DNA of 48,825 nucleotides from NCBI GenBank assembly GCA_009911065.1, contig QXWR01000039.1, forward strand, positions 1 to 48,825. The letters are read 5' to 3'. Positions within the stretch are counted from its first letter, which is position 1, and each line of letters begins with the position of its first letter. Origin of the DNA: Clostridiaceae bacterium (GTDB lineage: Bacteria; Bacillota; Clostridia; Lachnospirales; Lachnospiraceae). A program made the position numbers and the translations under genes. Positions 1-7,697 of this stretch are shown here, one piece after another. Below the pieces are notes generated by a model that saw nothing but the letters and a program-made list of their open reading frames with translations, was not told the origin of the DNA and did no database searches.

Positions 1-212
1 AGGCAGGACTGCTCGCTCTCGTCCTCACACTGTTCGCTGGGAAGGGCCTGTACGCGGTTCTGATAGGTCCGCTGGCTGCAAAACCAGGTCCAGTCATATT
101 CCTTCATCGCTGCAATCTGCCTATCGTCCATACCGGCTGCGCGGTATTCCTGTTCCAGCCGGGTCCATTCTGCATCAAACTTCCTTTTTTCGTATCCATA
201 GTGAAATCCCAT
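1..212 (-). CDS. Integrative-element conserved protein, N-terminal part (cut by window edge)
   Basis: The minus strand is open from an ATG at 210-212 to the window edge, giving 70 residues that begin MGFHYGYEKRKFDAEW. The start is set by a clean GGAGG six bases upstream. The sequence is charged and rich in Trp, Tyr and Gln, with no signal peptide or membrane segment. Small proteins with this kind of N-terminus occur in Firmicutes integrative and conjugative elements next to sigma-like regulators; that link is from memory of the family, not from a search. The 3' end lies outside the window, so full length and function cannot be judged. Confidence 0.6.
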   Translation of the reverse strand, partial: MGFHYGYEKRKFDAEWTRLEQEYRAAGMDDRQIAAMKEYDWTWFCSQRTYQNRVQALPSEQCEDESEQSC

Positions 213-312
213 TGTTTTCCTCCATTTCGATTCAAGCGTGGTTGACGGGTGAATCGAATGGAGGCGGGGACCGGCAGCGACACTGTTCGGGCTGATTCGC
301 TAAAAAACAGCA

Positions 313-350
313 AACAAAAACGCCAGCATCACAAAACAAGATGCTGACGC
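313..350 (-). terminator. Rho-independent terminator, minus strand
   Basis: An inverted repeat (321-330 with 340-349, one G-T wobble) forms a stem of about ten pairs with a nine-base loop. Read on the minus strand it is followed by a T-rich run (TTTTTGTTTG). It lies downstream of the five-gene minus-strand operon and would end that transcript before the gene at the left edge. The 350-610 stretch holds two further GC-rich inverted repeats (around 510-560) and no gene. Confidence 0.6.
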
Positions 351-610
351 AATAAGGCAATATGGATTGATTATTCTGAAAAAACAACCATGATAATGCC
401 GGTGGGGGAGCATAATATTCCCAAAAAGAAATTAGGCTTTTTTTGACAGGTAGTTCCCGAAGAAATTAGGAATGCAGCAAAATATCCACATAGCGGCTAC
501 CTCCTAAAGCCGCCAAATTTAAAGGCGGCGGCACTTTTTACCAAAGTACCGCCGCTATATGGAACATATATAAAGCTAATATGGAACCTGTGTGAAACGG
601 GAATTTTTTC

Positions 611-874
611 TTACTCCCTCGGTGTGACTACAATACCGTCCGCATTGTCCGGGTCGCGGAAACTGTAAGTAAAACCGTCAGGTAAGGTTACATCGTCGGA
701 ATTGCCCTCGGTGTCCAAGCCCGGTTCGGTGTCGATTGCAATGTCTGTATCATCAATTTCCACTGAGTTCCCTAAATTCGTGTCCTGAACTGTGCCATCT
801 TTCTGAGTGGTACAGCCGGTGAACAGCAAGAAGCAGACCAGCATACACGCCAAAATAGCAGTGATTTTCTTCAT
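611..874 (-). CDS. Small lipoprotein of the ABC/two-component operon
   Basis: This 87-residue product starts with a lipoprotein signal peptide: MKKI, a hydrophobic stretch, then the lipobox LFTGC with the lipidated Cys near residue 20. The rest is acidic and low in complexity and ends VVTPRE. The ATG (872-874) overlaps the stop of the ABC ATPase gene in a TGATG arrangement, which implies coupled translation and makes this the last gene of the operon. A longer reading frame starts further upstream but lies inside the ATPase gene and is not credible. The role is unknown; a surface lipoprotein in a resistance-type ABC operon could bind substrate or modulate the permease. No family is recognised. 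Confidence 0.75.
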   Translation of the reverse strand: MKKITAILACMLVCFLLFTGCTTQKDGTVQDTNLGNSVEIDDTDIAIDTEPGLDTEGNSDDVTLPDGFTYSFRDPDNADGIVVTPRE

Positions 875-1509
875 CACATTTCCCTCTCTTTCAAATGTCC
901 TCGTTTGATTTCCAGCACCACATCCGCCTGTTTTGCCACCTCGCCAGAGTGCGTCACGACCACCACGCACTTACCGAACGCATGGGCGCTCTCTTTCAAA
1001 ATCGCCGTAATTTCCTCGGCGGTGTCAGCGTCCAGGTTCCCGGTTGGTTCGTCTGCCAGAATGACCGGGGCATCGGAGGCCAGCGCCCGCGCAATCGCCA
1101 CCCGCTGCTGCTGTCCGCCGGACAGTTTCAGCACGTTCCGGGTAATCTCGTCCTGCTCCAGCCCCAGCCGTTCCAGAATGGGGGCGGCGTCCAGTTTGGC
1201 GGTAAGCCGAACATTCTCAACAGGTGTCATGTAGTCAATCAGGTTATAGCTTTGGAAAATCAGCGAGATATGGTTCCTGCGGTGATGTTCCAGGCCCTTT
1301 GCTGTAATGTCCTCGCCGTCAAACAGGACGCTGCCCTCTGTCGGCACATCCAGCCCGCCCAGCAGGGACAGCATCGTGGTCTTGCCCGACCCGGACGGGC
1401 CGAGGATGGCGTACATTTTCCCGGTTTCCAGTTCTGCGCTGACATTCTGCAAAACTGCCTTGCCCTTTTCGTAGGCGTAAGAAACATTTTTCAATTCCAG
1501 TGTAGGCAT
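874..1509 (-). CDS. ABC transporter ATP-binding protein (MacB/LolD-like class)
   Basis: This 211-residue ATPase has a complete nucleotide-binding domain: Walker [10 protein letters not shown] at about 37-45, a Q-loop in LIFQSYNL, signature LSGGQQQR at about 129-136, Walker B VILADEP at about 149-155 and a switch His in VVTHSG. Size and signature fit the subfamily that partners MacB/FtsX-type permeases in lipoprotein release, peptide export and antimicrobial-peptide resistance. The start has GGAGG upstream. It follows the permease gene closely and its stop overlaps the lipoprotein start. It would energise the adjacent permease at the inner face of the membrane. The substrate is not shown by the sequence. 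Confidence 0.9.
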   Translation of the reverse strand: MPTLELKNVSYAYEKGKAVLQNVSAELETGKMYAILGPSGSGKTTMLSLLGGLDVPTEGSVLFDGEDITAKGLEHHRRNHISLIFQSYNLIDYMTPVENVRLTAKLDAAPILERLGLEQDEITRNVLKLSGGQQQRVAIARALASDAPVILADEPTGNLDADTAEEITAILKESAHAFGKCVVVVTHSGEVAKQADVVLEIKRGHLKEREM

Positions 1510-1522
1510 AATCGTTCCTCCT

Positions 1523-2959
1523 TCAGCTCATTTTAGACAGGATTTCACGGGGTTTCAGCCGCATGACCGTGATGGATGATGCGCTAACGGCCACAATGAT
1601 AATGGCAAGGCCAATCAGATAGAGCTGGGCCAGATTATCCAGTCCAACGGACACTTGGATGCCGTTCTCCGTAGGCAGGGGCTTTTGAAGCAGATTATCC
1701 GCACCCACATCAACCGCAGCGGCGGCAGCTACAACATCGTTATCGTCCTCCGGCCCGGTCTGCATGCTTTGCTCCAACAGGTGGTTGCCGATCTGCCCCG
1801 CTATGGCGTTGCTGGTGAAGTAGGACAGGCCAAAGGCGAGAACGGCGATCAGCAGCACCTCAATCAAATACTGCCCAATGATAGCCGATTTTCTGATACC
1901 CACGGACAGGAACACACCAATTTCATGGATGCGGGTCTTTGTCCAAAGGGTCAGGATCAAGGCCAGAATAATGGCGCTGACAACGATAATCACCACCAGC
2001 AGGGTCAAGACCAATTCATTCAGCGTAGCCAGCGGAGCGGCGGCGTTTTCGTAAGTTTCATTGTCCACTTCCACAGTGAAGGCTATCCAGTCGATACCCG
2101 GCAGGGCCTTGACATCGGCCACCACCCGCGCCATATCCTGCGGGTCGGCTATGGTGACATGGAGAGCGGAAAAGCCGTAGTTGATCTCTCCGCCGTCCAA
2201 TTCCTTTGAGGCCTGCAAATCCACAAATACCCGGTTCTGGATTTTATCGTAGGTGGTGACAGTTTCCCCAAACTGCTCCACCGCATGAGGGGTAAACAGT
2301 CCAATAATTTGTACCCTGATTTCCGGCCCAGTAAAGCCCTGATCTTCCACGCTGTACCGATGGGCGGTGAGATAGTCCCCGATCTTCAACTCATTTCTCT
2401 CCGCCAAGTCCTGGCTGATGATCGCTACATGGGTATCATCGGCGGAGATATGCCGCCCCTCTGCCAGCGTCAGTGTGCCAGTGGTGAAAAGTTCATCGTC
2501 CTCCGTGTTGCAGACGCCCAGCGCCTTTGTGTAGCCCCGATACTTCGCATCGGTCGAGATTGTTCCGGGGAACAGGGAAAGTCCGTCAAACGGCAAAAGA
2601 TTGTCCTGTCGTGCGCTGCAATATTTTACGCCGGAAACGCCTTTAATGGCGGCAATGTTATCCGGGGTAAATTGCACGGTGGAATACATGAGAAAGCTGC
2701 TTGATGTCTTGCCGGTTTCCGCATCTACTTCATCTTTGACGGGTTCTTTCACTACATAGGGACTGTTGCTCCAATCCACGAAAACGTCAAATTTTCCGCC
2801 CAAGCTCTGCCGCAGATCAAGCTGCGCGGCCTCCGACGCTTTCCAGATGGAAAGGCCCGTCAGGACAAAGGTTGCCATAATCAGCAGGATAGCGAACAGG
2901 AGAATGGTTTTCCCCCGTTTTCGCGTGACGTATAAAAACGCCCTTTTGAAAATGCTCAT
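1523..2959 (-). CDS. FtsX/MacB-type ABC transporter permease
   Basis: This 478-residue membrane protein has one N-terminal transmembrane helix (about 15-40), a large extracytoplasmic domain (about 41-320) and three C-terminal helices separated by charged loops including TKTRIHEIGVFLSVG, the usual FtsX-domain layout. The start MSIFKRAFLY at 2957-2959 is chosen over a longer frame because GGAGGT sits just upstream and because the 20-base operator-like element at 3019-3038 would otherwise be coding. The loop between the second and third C-terminal helices is unusually long and Ala/Asp-rich. With the ATPase and the two-component system it forms a module of the kind that senses and relieves envelope stress or peptide antibiotics; that role is inferred. 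Confidence 0.88.
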   Translation of the reverse strand: MSIFKRAFLYVTRKRGKTILLFAILLIMATFVLTGLSIWKASEAAQLDLRQSLGGKFDVFVDWSNSPYVVKEPVKDEVDAETGKTSSSFLMYSTVQFTPDNIAAIKGVSGVKYCSARQDNLLPFDGLSLFPGTISTDAKYRGYTKALGVCNTEDDELFTTGTLTLAEGRHISADDTHVAIISQDLAERNELKIGDYLTAHRYSVEDQGFTGPEIRVQIIGLFTPHAVEQFGETVTTYDKIQNRVFVDLQASKELDGGEINYGFSALHVTIADPQDMARVVADVKALPGIDWIAFTVEVDNETYENAAAPLATLNELVLTLLVVIIVVSAIILALILTLWTKTRIHEIGVFLSVGIRKSAIIGQYLIEVLLIAVLAFGLSYFTSNAIAGQIGNHLLEQSMQTGPEDDNDVVAAAAAVDVGADNLLQKPLPTENGIQVSVGLDNLAQLYLIGLAIIIVAVSASSITVMRLKPREILSKMS

Positions 2960-3018
2960 AGTCGATACCTCCATATCGTTGTGCTGTTCTTCTGAACGCA
3001 CCCGTAGAATAGCACCCC

Positions 3019-3038
3019 AATGTGGAATGGGTATGAAA
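3019..3038 (-). promoter_or_regulatory. 20-bp element shared with the regulator promoter (putative response-regulator site)
   Basis: The bases AATGTGGAATGGGTATGAAA occur here, 60 bases upstream of the permease start, and again at 4888-4907 upstream of the response regulator, identical over 20 bases. A weaker relative lies at 581-598. Two perfect copies in front of two cistrons of one operon, in the same orientation, suggest a binding site for the operon's own OmpR-type regulator. The binding itself is inferred. Confidence 0.5.
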
Positions 3039-3094
3039 CGTATATGGAATTGGGGCAGAAATGAAAAACTCCCCAGTCGGGGAGTTTTTCGCAT

Positions 3095-4192
3095 TTATAA
3101 ATGAATTGTAAAACACATCCCAGTCGGGGACTTCATCGGCTTAAAAGAATAGGGAATGTCCATAGAGGTCAAAAGTGTATCCACGATATAGAGGCCCAGG
3201 CCGTTGCCCCCGTTCTCCCGGCTCCGTGAGAAGTCTGGACGATAGAACGGTTCAAACAGACGGCGGATTTCATCGTCAGGGATTGGCTTGCACTCGTTTT
3301 CGACCACAAGGCTGTGCCCCTCCATATAGACGGAAACATTTTTCCCGGCCTCTGTATAAGCGACAGCATTTGCGAGGATATTAGACACCGCTTTACTGAA
3401 CGGGCCAACAGGCAGCACAGCGGAAAACTGCTCCGGCAAGTCAAGAGAGAATGTAATTTGATGTGCCGCCGCAATCAGTTGGTAGGGTTCGCACAGTTCC
3501 GCCAGCAGTTCAGACACATCAACCTGTTTTGGCGGTTCGGCGATCAAATTCAGCTTGGAGGTTTCCAGAATTTCATGTATCATCCCGGAAAGCTGCTCCA
3601 CCATTTCCTTGCACTCCGGGAGATAGGCAGCGTAATCCTGATACTTCCCAACGCCTAAAATCATATTTTCCAGGGTGGCGTTCAATGCGGTCACAGGTGT
3701 TTTCAGTTCATGGGACGCCGCCCGCAGGAAGTCCGCCTTGGCCCGCTCCATATCCCGCACAGCGTCCTTTTCCCGCTCCAGATGTTCGATGGTGGACAGC
3801 AGATTAGAATATAGGTCATTGACATTCTGCGCCAATGTACCGATTTCATCCTTGGTATGAATAGAGCAGTTTGCTCCGTGGTATAATTTCATCATCTGCT
3901 CGGTTGACGCAGAAATCTTCTTGATAGGGTCGGCAATCGCTTTGGAAAACAGGAGGGAACAGACAACGGAAATCAGCAGGGAACAGCTTAACGAGATAGG
4001 CAGGGCTTTTTCTACTGCCTCGGTCACAAACTGCTCCTGCCGGATGCTGACAACAACATCATCTTGGGTACTCAATGCAAGCTGCATCTGTGGGGCAAGC
4101 AGATAGATCAGCCCATGCGTGACAACAACGACAAATAACATGATGCTCATGGTATAGAGAAATATCTTCGGAAACAATTTTAAGCGTTTCAT
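3095..4192 (-). CDS. Sensor histidine kinase
   Basis: This 365-residue kinase has two transmembrane helices (about 9-33 and 65-85) around a short extracytoplasmic loop, then a HAMP linker (about 85-135), a HisKA dimerisation domain with ASHELKTPV (phospho-acceptor His161) and a HATPase domain with N-box NILANAVAY and G-box GGNGLGLYIV. The short sensing loop is like intramembrane-type sensors that read an ABC permease rather than a ligand directly. Its ATG overlaps the response-regulator stop (ATGA), so the two are translationally coupled. It presumably phosphorylates the regulator encoded at 4189-4854. Confidence 0.92.
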   Translation of the reverse strand: MKRLKLFPKIFLYTMSIMLFVVVVTHGLIYLLAPQMQLALSTQDDVVVSIRQEQFVTEAVEKALPISLSCSLLISVVCSLLFSKAIADPIKKISASTEQMMKLYHGANCSIHTKDEIGTLAQNVNDLYSNLLSTIEHLEREKDAVRDMERAKADFLRAASHELKTPVTALNATLENMILGVGKYQDYAAYLPECKEMVEQLSGMIHEILETSKLNLIAEPPKQVDVSELLAELCEPYQLIAAAHQITFSLDLPEQFSAVLPVGPFSKAVSNILANAVAYTEAGKNVSVYMEGHSLVVENECKPIPDDEIRRLFEPFYRPDFSRSRENGGNGLGLYIVDTLLTSMDIPYSFKPMKSPTGMCFTIHL

Positions 4193-4854
4193 GGCTGCAC
4201 CTCATATTTATAGCCGATACCCTTGACTGTTACGATGCAGTCAAGCCGCAGTTTTTTCCGCAGATTTTTGATGTAGGTGTCCACAGTTCGGTCGATGATC
4301 GGATAGTCAGCGCCCCACAGTTCGTCCAAAATCTGCGAGCGGGTCAGCACCAGTCCTTTATGTTCCACCAGCAGCCGGAGCAGATCAATTTCCTTGGGCA
4401 TGATGTCGATCTTCCCGGCGCTGTCGCTGGCGGTGTAGCCGGAGAAATCGACGGTCACATCGCCAAAGGTTATCGTTTGGGGTAACGGGGCCTGCCCGCT
4501 TCGACGCAAAAGGGCGGTAATCCGCCTCCCCAGCAATACCATAGAAAAGGGCTTTGTCATGTAGTCATCGGCCTGCTCGTCAAAACTTCTGACCTGGGTG
4601 TATTCATCCTCAAGAGCTGTAAGCATCAGAATGGGCGTTGTGCTTGTCCGCCGTATCTCATGTAGGACGGACAGCCCACTGACATGGGGTAGCATAATGT
4701 CCAGTACAACAAGGTCAATGTTGTTCTCACGGAAAAGCTGTATTGCCTCCCCGCCGTCATAGGCTGGGATAACCTTGTGGCCTGCGGGCTTTAGATATTC
4801 ACAGATTGCATCGTTAGTTTTATGATTATCCTCAACAATTAATAATGTTGTCAT
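4189..4854 (-). CDS. OmpR-family response regulator
   Basis: This 221-residue protein has an N-terminal receiver domain with the acidic pair near residues 9-10, phosphorylation site Asp52 in VVLDIMLP and the conserved Thr and Lys further on (MLTALEDEY, MTKPFS). A C-terminal winged-helix DNA-binding domain with DRTVDTYIKNLRKKL follows. The start MTTLLIVEDN is preferred over a longer frame because AGGAGG lies eight bases upstream. It is the first gene of the minus-strand operon and is preceded by the 20-base element at 4888-4907, consistent with autoregulation. It probably controls the ABC genes downstream. Confidence 0.92.
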   Translation of the reverse strand: MTTLLIVEDNHKTNDAICEYLKPAGHKVIPAYDGGEAIQLFRENNIDLVVLDIMLPHVSGLSVLHEIRRTSTTPILMLTALEDEYTQVRSFDEQADDYMTKPFSMVLLGRRITALLRRSGQAPLPQTITFGDVTVDFSGYTASDSAGKIDIMPKEIDLLRLLVEHKGLVLTRSQILDELWGADYPIIDRTVDTYIKNLRKKLRLDCIVTVKGIGYKYEVQP

Positions 4855-4887
4855 TGTAGCACCTCCTTGGGGATAGTGTAATATGGG

Positions 4888-4907
4888 AATGTGGAATGGG
4901 TATGAAA
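4888..4907 (-). promoter_or_regulatory. Second copy of the 20-bp operator-like element, upstream of the response regulator
   Basis: This copy is identical over 20 bases to 3019-3038 and sits 34 bases upstream of the regulator ATG, within the expected promoter of the operon. The rest of 4908-5207 holds no gene. It is an intergenic stretch between divergent genes and should carry both promoters, but no single pair of -35/-10 boxes stands out. Confidence 0.5.
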
Positions 4908-5207
4908 TTTTGGACTTTTTCAAAATTATAAATAGTTTTGGCGTGTAGTCAACCGTATCTGCTTCATGCCCCGTATCCGATCACTCTCCTAATCGTTGAC
5001 AGTCAGAGAGATTACAATGTATCTGTGTGTTCTGGCTTAATCAACTGGCACAGCTCATACTTTATTATAGATTAATTCGGTTAGTGATACAAGAATGGCG
5101 CTCACATTCCTGCTAAAAAATCGGTATAATCACACCTTTCAACCGGTACAATAAGGTTATTCCGGAAAAGAAATCGGAACGATACAATATTGATGAGGTG
5201 AATGATT

Positions 5208-5345
5208 ATGCCGATTAATGATTTAACCGCTTTAGGTCAAAAAATGCGGGAAGCCCGAAAAAGAAAAGACCTGACACAGCAGGAGCTTTCTGATTTGAGC
5301 CATGTATCTGTAAAGCAGATTGCCAAGACCTTGTCTGGCATATAG
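5208..5345 (+). pseudogene. XRE-family regulator, truncated after helix 3
   Basis: From an ATG with a GAGGTG site, the frame reads an ordinary helix-turn-helix N-terminus (ALGQKMREARKRKDLTQQEL, then LSHVSVKQIAK) and stops at residue 45. Homology to a Cro/CI regulator ends where the 3' end of the opposite-strand DUF1016 gene begins, around 5320. The two genes therefore run into each other at a recombination junction and each has lost its tail. Only about half of the DNA-binding domain is left, so it is unlikely to work. Confidence 0.75.
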
Positions 5346-6301
5346 AGGACATAGCGGGATGCAAAGATATTGTTGGATAAACCGCCCAGCGCATACTCCG
5401 CCGCCACACCATCCTTATCGGTACAGAGGATAATGCCGATAGGCGGATTGTCATCATGGTCATTGACTTCCGCCGCATAGTAGTTGAGGTACATATTCAG
5501 CTGTCCGGCAGCTTCCGGCGTCAGCTTTTTTGTTTTCAATTCAATCAGCACATAGGCCCGCAGGATTTTGTTGTAGAAAACCATGTCCACATAGTAGTGG
5601 GTATTGTTTAAGGTGATCCGCTGCTGGGTTCCTACAAACATGAATCCCCGGCCAAGTTCCAGCAGGAATTTTTCAATCTGCATCACAAGCGCCCGTTCCA
5701 GATCACTTTCCAGGTAAGGCTTGTTTTCTGGAATCCCTAAAAACTCGAATACATAGGGATCGCGGATAATATCGGCTGGCTGTGCGATTTCAATTCCCTT
5801 TTGTGCCAGCGAGAGAACCTTTTCTTTGTTGGCGTCGCCACTGGATAATAAGAGGCGTTCATACAAGGAGCTTTCAATCTGCCGTTTCAGCTCCCGTACC
5901 GACCAGCCGGAATTGACAGCCTCTTTTTCATAAAAGCTGCGTTTGCTCTCATCGGAGATCGTCAAAAGCTCGCAGTAATGGGACCATGACAATTTAACAG
6001 ACGCTGTCTGTTGAATTGGGTAAGACTGATAAAACCGCCTCATAAATTGAATGTTGGAAACAGAAAAATCCTTGCCAAACTCCCTTGTCAGTTCTTTGGA
6101 AAGTTCTTTTAAGGTCTGCCTTCCATACTCTGCGCGAAGTTGGCTTTGCTGCTCATACTCCACGATAATCCGGCCAATGTTCCAGTAGGTTGTAAGCAGC
6201 TCGGTATTGACCTGTTGAGCGATATTGTTTCTTGCGTTTTCCAGTAATTTTCTGATTTCCAAAATCATCGGATTGTTCGGTGATAATTGATAATTCTCCA
6301 T
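5237..6301 (-). CDS. DUF1016 (YhcG-type) PD-(D/E)XK nuclease protein, C-terminus replaced
   Basis: This 354-residue protein has the DUF1016 layout. The N-terminal helical domain contains TYWNIGRIIVEYEQQ, FGKDFSVSNIQFMRRFY and the family hallmark ELSWSHY(C)ELL. The C-terminal nuclease-like domain contains YVDMVFYN and VLIELKTKKL, where the Asp and the E-L-K form the PD-(D/E)XK site. The start MENYQLS follows GGAGGG. After MPDK the sequence departs from the family and runs into the antisense of the truncated XRE gene. About 30 native-looking C-terminal residues are therefore replaced, but the catalytic core is intact. DUF1016 proteins are linked with mobile DNA and restriction-like roles. It is the most complete of three copies here. 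Confidence 0.82.
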   Translation of the reverse strand: MENYQLSPNNPMILEIRKLLENARNNIAQQVNTELLTTYWNIGRIIVEYEQQSQLRAEYGRQTLKELSKELTREFGKDFSVSNIQFMRRFYQSYPIQQTASVKLSWSHYCELLTISDESKRSFYEKEAVNSGWSVRELKRQIESSLYERLLLSSGDANKEKVLSLAQKGIEIAQPADIIRDPYVFEFLGIPENKPYLESDLERALVMQIEKFLLELGRGFMFVGTQQRITLNNTHYYVDMVFYNKILRAYVLIELKTKKLTPEAAGQLNMYLNYYAAEVNDHDDNPPIGIILCTDKDGVAAEYALGGLSNNIFASRYVLYMPDKVLAICFTDTWLKSESSCCVRSFLFRASRIF

Positions 6302-6464
6302 ACTCAGCTTGTTCCCTCCTTGCCTATGGACGATTATACCACGAAGCCGCAAAAAAATAAATGCCCGAACAAAAGCCAAGCCTGTCAGCAAAAAAGAAAA
6401 AGGCGGAGAGAGAAGCGGCGAAGAACGCCGTTCCTCCCTCCGCAGATGGGGCAAACTGTCCGGT

Positions 6465-6623
6465 CAGGAGAGTTTGAAAAGCTGAGCCAGTATCTTCTGC
6501 ACACCGTCCCAAAGCTGTTCCTGCCGCTGGGATATATCCTCCAGGTCAGCGTCATAAACCCGCCCGGTTTCATGCACTTTACGGGTCAGCTGGTTTTCGT
6601 TCTGGTGGCTCCTGTTTGAATTT
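6465..6623 (-). pseudogene. 3' remnant of an integrative-element gene
   Basis: A minus-strand frame reads VHETGRVYDADLEDISQRQE and then LWDGVQKILAQLFKLS before a stop at 6465-6467. It has no start of its own and overlaps the end of the preceding element gene in another frame. A close copy of its first part is found at about 10,025-10,090, fused to a second DUF1016 remnant. It looks like the tail of a mobilization-module protein left by rearrangement. Confidence 0.45.
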
Positions 6624-6992
6624 TTCTAGGACGGAGCCTTTCTCCGGGGTTTGAAGGACTTTCCGCGCCTGCTTCAAAAACAGATCGGTCAGGCCGGAGT
6701 TGACCTTATCCACCACCAGGGCATAACTGTGGCGGGGATCGCCGCCATCCTCCGGTATGGGGAATTGTTGTCGCTCAGGCTTTGTTGTCGCGAGAGATAC
6801 GCCCGTCATGCTCCTTTTCAGCACCGTATTGGCAAGGATGTACTGCACATGCTCCGGCCCGAATTGTTCCAGCACCTCTTTGACAGTGGCCTCAATATTC
6901 AGGCGGTTATCCCCATAGTGGGCGTTAATGGCCTGCTCAATGGCTTCTTTGCAGGCAAGACTGACTTGCAGGGAGGGGCGGTACTGCGCCAT
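6579..6992 (-). CDS. Conserved mobilization-module protein, function unknown
   Basis: This 137-residue protein begins MAQYRPSLQVSLACKEA and has no signal or membrane segment. The middle reads YALVVDKVNSGLTDLFLKQA, and the end (QTPEKGSVLEKFKQE) matches the small protein at 11,066-11,203 that precedes a MobC-like gene. The resemblance places it in the same class of Firmicutes integrative elements, possibly a DUF3849-like family, which is a recollection and not a search result. The ribosome site is the GAGGGAG just before the ATG. The protein looks intact, but its element does not. Function is unknown. Confidence 0.65.
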   Translation of the reverse strand: MAQYRPSLQVSLACKEAIEQAINAHYGDNRLNIEATVKEVLEQFGPEHVQYILANTVLKRSMTGVSLATTKPERQQFPIPEDGGDPRHSYALVVDKVNSGLTDLFLKQARKVLQTPEKGSVLEKFKQEPPERKPADP

Positions 6993-7115
6993 CTCCCTCT
7001 ATTTGTTTTGGGAATTGTTGTGCAGTAGAGGTTATTTTGCCCTTGATTTATGCGGCTTTGTGAGCGTTGAAATGACGGGGCAAGGGTTTTATATGTCTGC
7101 CTTCAAAATGGCGTT

Positions 7116-7127
7116 CTATTGCGTAAC
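7116..7127 (-). other. 12-bp copy of the oriT-like core GTTACGCAATAG
   Basis: On the minus strand this stretch reads GTTACGCAATAG, identical to 10,979-10,990 on the plus strand. Each copy lies upstream of the same class of mobilization gene, in the same relative orientation. It may be a remnant of a second origin of transfer or a recombination junction. The neighbouring bases are not alike beyond this core. Confidence 0.35.
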
Positions 7128-7149
7128 AGAATTTAGTGATAAGTTTATG

Positions 7150-7179
7150 TTGAAATATCATAGAAAGCAAAAGTAAAAT
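7150..7179 (+). promoter_or_regulatory. Putative sigma-A promoter for the TIR gene
   Basis: TTGAAA (7150-7155) and TAAAAT (7174-7179) are separated by 18 bases and lie about 45 bases before the TIR start codon. The region is AT-rich, so chance matches are common. Confidence 0.35.
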
Positions 7180-7223
7180 ATGATAACATATTATTTGATA
7201 AATGTCTTCAAGGAGGGGCGATA

Positions 7224-7697
7224 ATGAAACGTATATATATTACTTACTGCTGGCAAAATGAAAAAATAGCAGATATTCTTGACCATCATTTTCAACAAGT
7301 TGGCATTAAACTTATCAGAGATAAAAGAGATTTAGATTATAGTTCAAGTATTGAAGATTTTGCACGCAAAATGCGACAAGGAAGTTATAATATTTGTATT
7401 ATTTCAAATGAATATTTAAAACGCATAAATTGTATGTATGAAATTAATCAATTACTTAAAGATGATAACTTTGCTAAAAAGAAGTTTTGTCCAATTGTAG
7501 TGGACACTTCATCAGAACCAATTGATTTTTCGCCTACAGGCATAGAAAACTATGCACAATTTTGGAAAAACGAGTTACTAAAACAGGATCAGTTAATAAA
7601 TAGTATTTTAGAAAATCGAAACAAAGGAGAGCAAATCAAGCAGCTAAAAAAATTGAAGCAATATACAATGATATTCGAGAATTTCTCTATCTGCTAA
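7224..7697 (+). CDS. TIR-domain protein, N-terminal part of a frameshifted TIR-TPR gene
   Basis: The first 135 or so residues form a TIR domain: KRIYITYCWQNEKIADILDH at the start, a SYNICIISNEYL strand and the INCMYEINQLL motif. Its Glu73 is in the position of the catalytic Glu of NAD-cleaving bacterial TIR domains. AGGAGG precedes the ATG. After about residue 140 the frame reads a Lys/Gln tail and stops at 7697, while the neighbouring frame continues as a natural extension without any start codon of its own. The DNA is far richer in A and T than its flanks, a sign of transfer. Bacterial TIR proteins fused to repeat domains often act in anti-phage NAD depletion; that role is inferred. As written, the protein would be only the TIR domain. 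Confidence 0.75.
   Translation: MKRIYITYCWQNEKIADILDHHFQQVGIKLIRDKRDLDYSSSIEDFARKMRQGSYNICIISNEYLKRINCMYEINQLLKDDNFAKKKFCPIVVDTSSEPIDFSPTGIENYAQFWKNELLKQDQLINSILENRNKGEQIKQLKKLKQYTMIFENFSIC

Noticed and set aside
895..1536. 213-residue plus-strand ORF over the ABC ATPase
   Set aside because: It is the antisense of a gene with full ABC motifs, has no ribosome site and no recognisable protein features.
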